Positions 61,647 to 64,000 of a DNA stretch of 64,000 bases are shown one piece after another; positions within the stretch are counted from its first letter, which is position 1, and each line of letters begins with the position of its first letter. Made by a program: the position numbers and the translations under genes. The DNA is from Lineus longissimus (Eukaryota > Nemertea > Pilidiophora > Heteronemertea > Lineidae), in assembly GCF_910592395.1 (NCBI RefSeq), contig NC_088313.1:11878937-11942936 (forward strand). The letters are read 5' to 3'. The notes beneath the pieces are model-generated. The model had not been told where the DNA came from. It worked only from the letters and a program-made list of their open reading frames with translations, and searched no databases.

Positions 61647-63693
61647 TTAGTTTTTGGCAGGGTTCTTAAGTATGACCATCATAAGCTTGGTTATTTCCAT
61701 CTGCTGCTCACGCTGCAAGCCCAACTGAGCTTTTTTAAAACTTAGCTCCTCTTCATGCAACTTACTGTCCTTTTCAAGTCGTTCTCTTTGGAGTTTGAGT
61801 TCTTTCTCACGCAATTCTGCCTCCTTATCGAACTTCCTTTCCTTGAATCGAATTTCCTCTAAGCGCAAACGGTCATCCTTTTCGTTCTTTTCGGATAAGT
61901 ACTCGATTACGTCTGACCGCATTTTTCTCTTGCGTATGGTAGGTGTTTGCTGTGGTCCTGCACTATCTTCTGGATCAGTCGCGATCTCGTCTTCTTCGGG
62001 GGCATCTCCTTCAAAAGGGTTGTGGTCGGTGTTCTCTAAAATGTTATGAAAGAAAATTAGAAAAATATCCAATCAAAGCTTTTCCTGCAGCGTTCTATAT
62101 TTAATTCCAGAAAAAAGGGCGCAACCTGTATTGACCTTTTTTCAAAGCCCGCATAGCAGCTTCCCTAATGAGAAGCCCCTTGGCCTCCAGTTTTTTGCCA
62201 TCAGCATCCTTTTTCTTGGTCCTGGGTTTCTCGTCAACCCCTTGTTCGATTAGAAACATCCAATCGGTCAGTAGCTTTTTAACTTCGTCCTCTTCTTCCT
62301 CTTCGACACCACTCCTGCATTTGAAAAAAATAACAACGTCATCGGTGGTCCCATAGAATGCAAACCACAAAGTCAAGAGGATGTCGATAGACGTAACATA
62401 TCGTTCATCAGAAATAGTTCATCGATCCTTATAAAAACCATAGATTTGAATTATTTATTTAGACCAGTCAATTTCATAGTGTTTGAAAAGAGGTACATGT
62501 ACATGCCAAGTGCGCAGGCTGGTTTGGGCATGGGAAGGTGCACATCTTGGGGTGGTGGAACTAAAATTTAGAAAATCAGCATAGATTCCACACCAGAAGC
62601 AGTCTTCAGCTGGTCTAGTTAAGACCTAAGGCTGATGTTACATAGGAATGAGCTACTCACGCCACATTTTTCATCGACTCACGGCTCATTTTCACGTGTC
62701 ACTCCTCATTTGTCACGAGTGACCGCGGCGGTTTACATACAGATCATTTTTCGCTCGTTCATTTGTCACTTGGATTTTCTCGGCGACGCACATGGACTCA
62801 GAAGAAGAAGAGATGGCAGCCATGCTGCTCCTGATGGAGAATAGAAAACAAAAGCGGAGGCGACGGACGAGAACAATGTGGTACATAAAAGTGCTGCAAT
62901 TTTGCATTTTCTCATTTCCAATCGAAATTAGCTATTGTATTAATGTGTAAACTAATGAAAATGCCGAAAAGTAGCTATACTCACAGTTTCGAAGGCGATA
63001 TCACTACAAATGCACATGGACGTCCACTTTCTTTGCCAGCTCATTTCACAAAGAATGAACATGTCCATTCATCGCCTCACGCGTGAAATGACATAAAATG
63101 ACGTGAGGCGACGGGCAAAACTTACAAAATTCACTTCAATGAGAACAGGTCAATAGGTTTTCCAATGTCCATTCATCAGGTCACGAATGACAAGTGACAA
63201 ATGAGTCGTGAGTCGATGAAACGTGAGGTCTATGTAACTTCAGCCTTATGCGTTCCCAGGTCCTATGTCCCGAAGCTGTAGTTCGAAAGAAGAAAAAGGG
63301 GTGCAATTTATTTGCTTGCCAGGGGCGGAACTACTCTCATGACTCAGCGAGGTGGTGGTGCACGTGCATCCAGTGCAGCCCCCCCCCCGCCTACGCCCTT
63401 GCATGCACATATGTTTTAAGTTCAAACTAATTGAAAACTAAGTGAACTCACGCTTTCTCGGACTTGTTCTCAGCCTGCCGGTGTTGCTTTAAGAGATGTT
63501 TGGCCCGGTCTTTTGTTTGTCTGAGGGTCACCTTCTTTCGATCCTTTCGAAGGTGGAGGTTTACAGCGTCTGTCACCCCTTGCCACTCAGCCGTTGTTGA
63601 CATCCCTTTTGCTATGTTGACTTTCCTGGCGACGACTTCGCGGAGCATCACTTCATCTAACGGTATGTTGAATTGCGTTTCGATTAGCGCCAT
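61647..63693 (-). CDS. Accessory gene of the IS5-like element, three exons, intact
   Basis: Exons 63693-63452, 62314-62136 and 62035-61647 join in phases 2 and 1 into 270 codons without a stop. Exon 1 has a Myb/SANT-like helical region (VMLREVVARKVNIAKGMSTT, EWQGVTDAVNLHLRKDRKKV, TLRQTKDRAKHLLKQHRQAE). Exon 2 is acidic then basic (EEEEEDEVKKLLTDWMFLIE; KPRTKKKDADGKKLEAKGLL). Exon 3 is acidic with a basic patch (RKRKMRSDVIEYLSEKNEKD) and a long charged coiled coil (EAELREKELKLQRERLEKDS). Likely a DNA-binding partner of the transposase. The exon 2 donor (AAAG/GTCAAT) is weak, so that junction is the least sure. Confidence 0.65.
62630..63245. mobile_element. Harbinger-derived MITE in the accessory-gene intron
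   Basis: GGCTGATGTTACATAGG (62630) and its complement with a mismatch (CTATGTAACTTCAGCC, ending 63245) are TIRs. Flanking triplets are TAA and TTA. Subterminal CGTGAGTCGATGA-like words recur at both ends. A fragment near 62790 (MDSEEEEMAAMLLLMENRKQ, then KRRRRTRTMW) matches the N-terminus of a Harbinger nuclease, so the MITE derives from an autonomous Harbinger by deletion. Confidence 0.8.
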
Positions 63694-64000
63694 GTTTTGT
63701 TTTGGCAAGAAGGCTCCCTGAAACCCGGAAATTGCAGAAAATTCACGACAAATTTTAAAAAATCCTCGTGCCTCTTTTATACCAAAGACGGACCGCGACT
63801 TCTATTCACACATGAATTGATTATGTCAAACACATTTGGTAATTCGCACTGCGCTGTTCAGCCGACCCGTAATCTCCGATCCATTTTGCCACTGGAAATT
63901 ACCCTTAAATAACTGCGGTAGCGAACTGCGTAATACTATTTACGAATTGAAGTCAGCAAAAATTGGTGACGTGGTACGCATTTCGTGCTTCGTTTTCGTA

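Larger units (their letters stand above)
59555..64000. mobile_element. IS5/Harbinger-like (ISL2EU-type) element, right end outside window
   Basis: TACGAAAACGAAGCAGGAG near 59562 pairs with its inverted form at the very end of the window (CGTGCTTCGTTTTCGTA, 63984-64000), so these look like TIRs, with the right one cut by the window edge. Contents: a plus-strand IS5-like transposase pseudogene and a minus-strand three-exon accessory gene. A Harbinger MITE (62630-63245) sits in the accessory gene's first intron. Confidence 0.6.

Overview
The window is animal nuclear DNA. Every gene model is split by GT-AG introns (one GC-AG), and almost everything else is transposable element. The element mix (Ty3/gypsy, BEL/Pao, PIF-Harbinger, Tigger/pogo-like, IS5-like, Tc1, CR1-like and I-like LINEs, hammerhead-bearing foldbacks), together with frequent TAGGCCTA and ACATGTA words, suggests a marine invertebrate. 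An echinoderm or another non-vertebrate deuterostome is my best guess; a mollusc is possible. No rRNA, tRNA, CRISPR or bacterial operon is visible.

Layout. 1-2.0 kb: simple repeats plus one possible host 3'-terminal exon. 2.2-17.7 kb: a decayed gypsy retrotransposon, broken first by a 2.03-kb TIR element inside gag and then by an 8.7-kb PIF-Harbinger element at the protease-RT junction. That Harbinger keeps an intact three-exon nuclease and a frameshifted MADF/BESS partner. Its large second intron carries satellite-like repeats and an apparently intact Tigger/pogo-like transposon (9231-12433). 17.7-18.7 kb: an ORF of unknown origin with an SGNH-like C-terminus. 19.75-26.9 kb: a BEL/Pao element with both LTRs and a separate SGNH hydrolase domain lying between the 5' LTR and gag.

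27-42 kb is the host-gene part. At least four plus-strand exons (30480-33367) encode the C-terminus of a chromodomain protein. Seven minus-strand exons (41481-36124), all joined by phase-1 introns, encode an uncharacterised coiled-coil/acidic-tail protein whose C-terminal half vaguely resembles the tail of KDZ-type transposases. Its fourth exon has a single in-frame UGA. The two genes are tail to tail, and their introns hold a Tc1 copy, hairpin MITEs and other repeats. A higher-order minisatellite lies between them.

44.8-46 kb: a possible solo LTR, then a foldback element with a 17-bp target-site duplication and two hammerhead-ribozyme motifs. 46.6-57.4 kb: one minus-strand CR1-like LINE cut by a deleted Harbinger, an I-like LINE (itself cut by a third LINE) and a 1.3-kb long-TIR element. 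58.5-64 kb: a MADF fragment, a MITE, and an IS5/Harbinger-like (ISL2EU-type) element running off the right edge. That last element has a broken transposase on the plus strand and an intact three-exon accessory gene on the minus strand, with a Harbinger MITE in the accessory gene's first intron.

The genes do not form a pathway. What unites the window is nested transposition to three levels, in which introns of one element hold the next, beside two small host genes.
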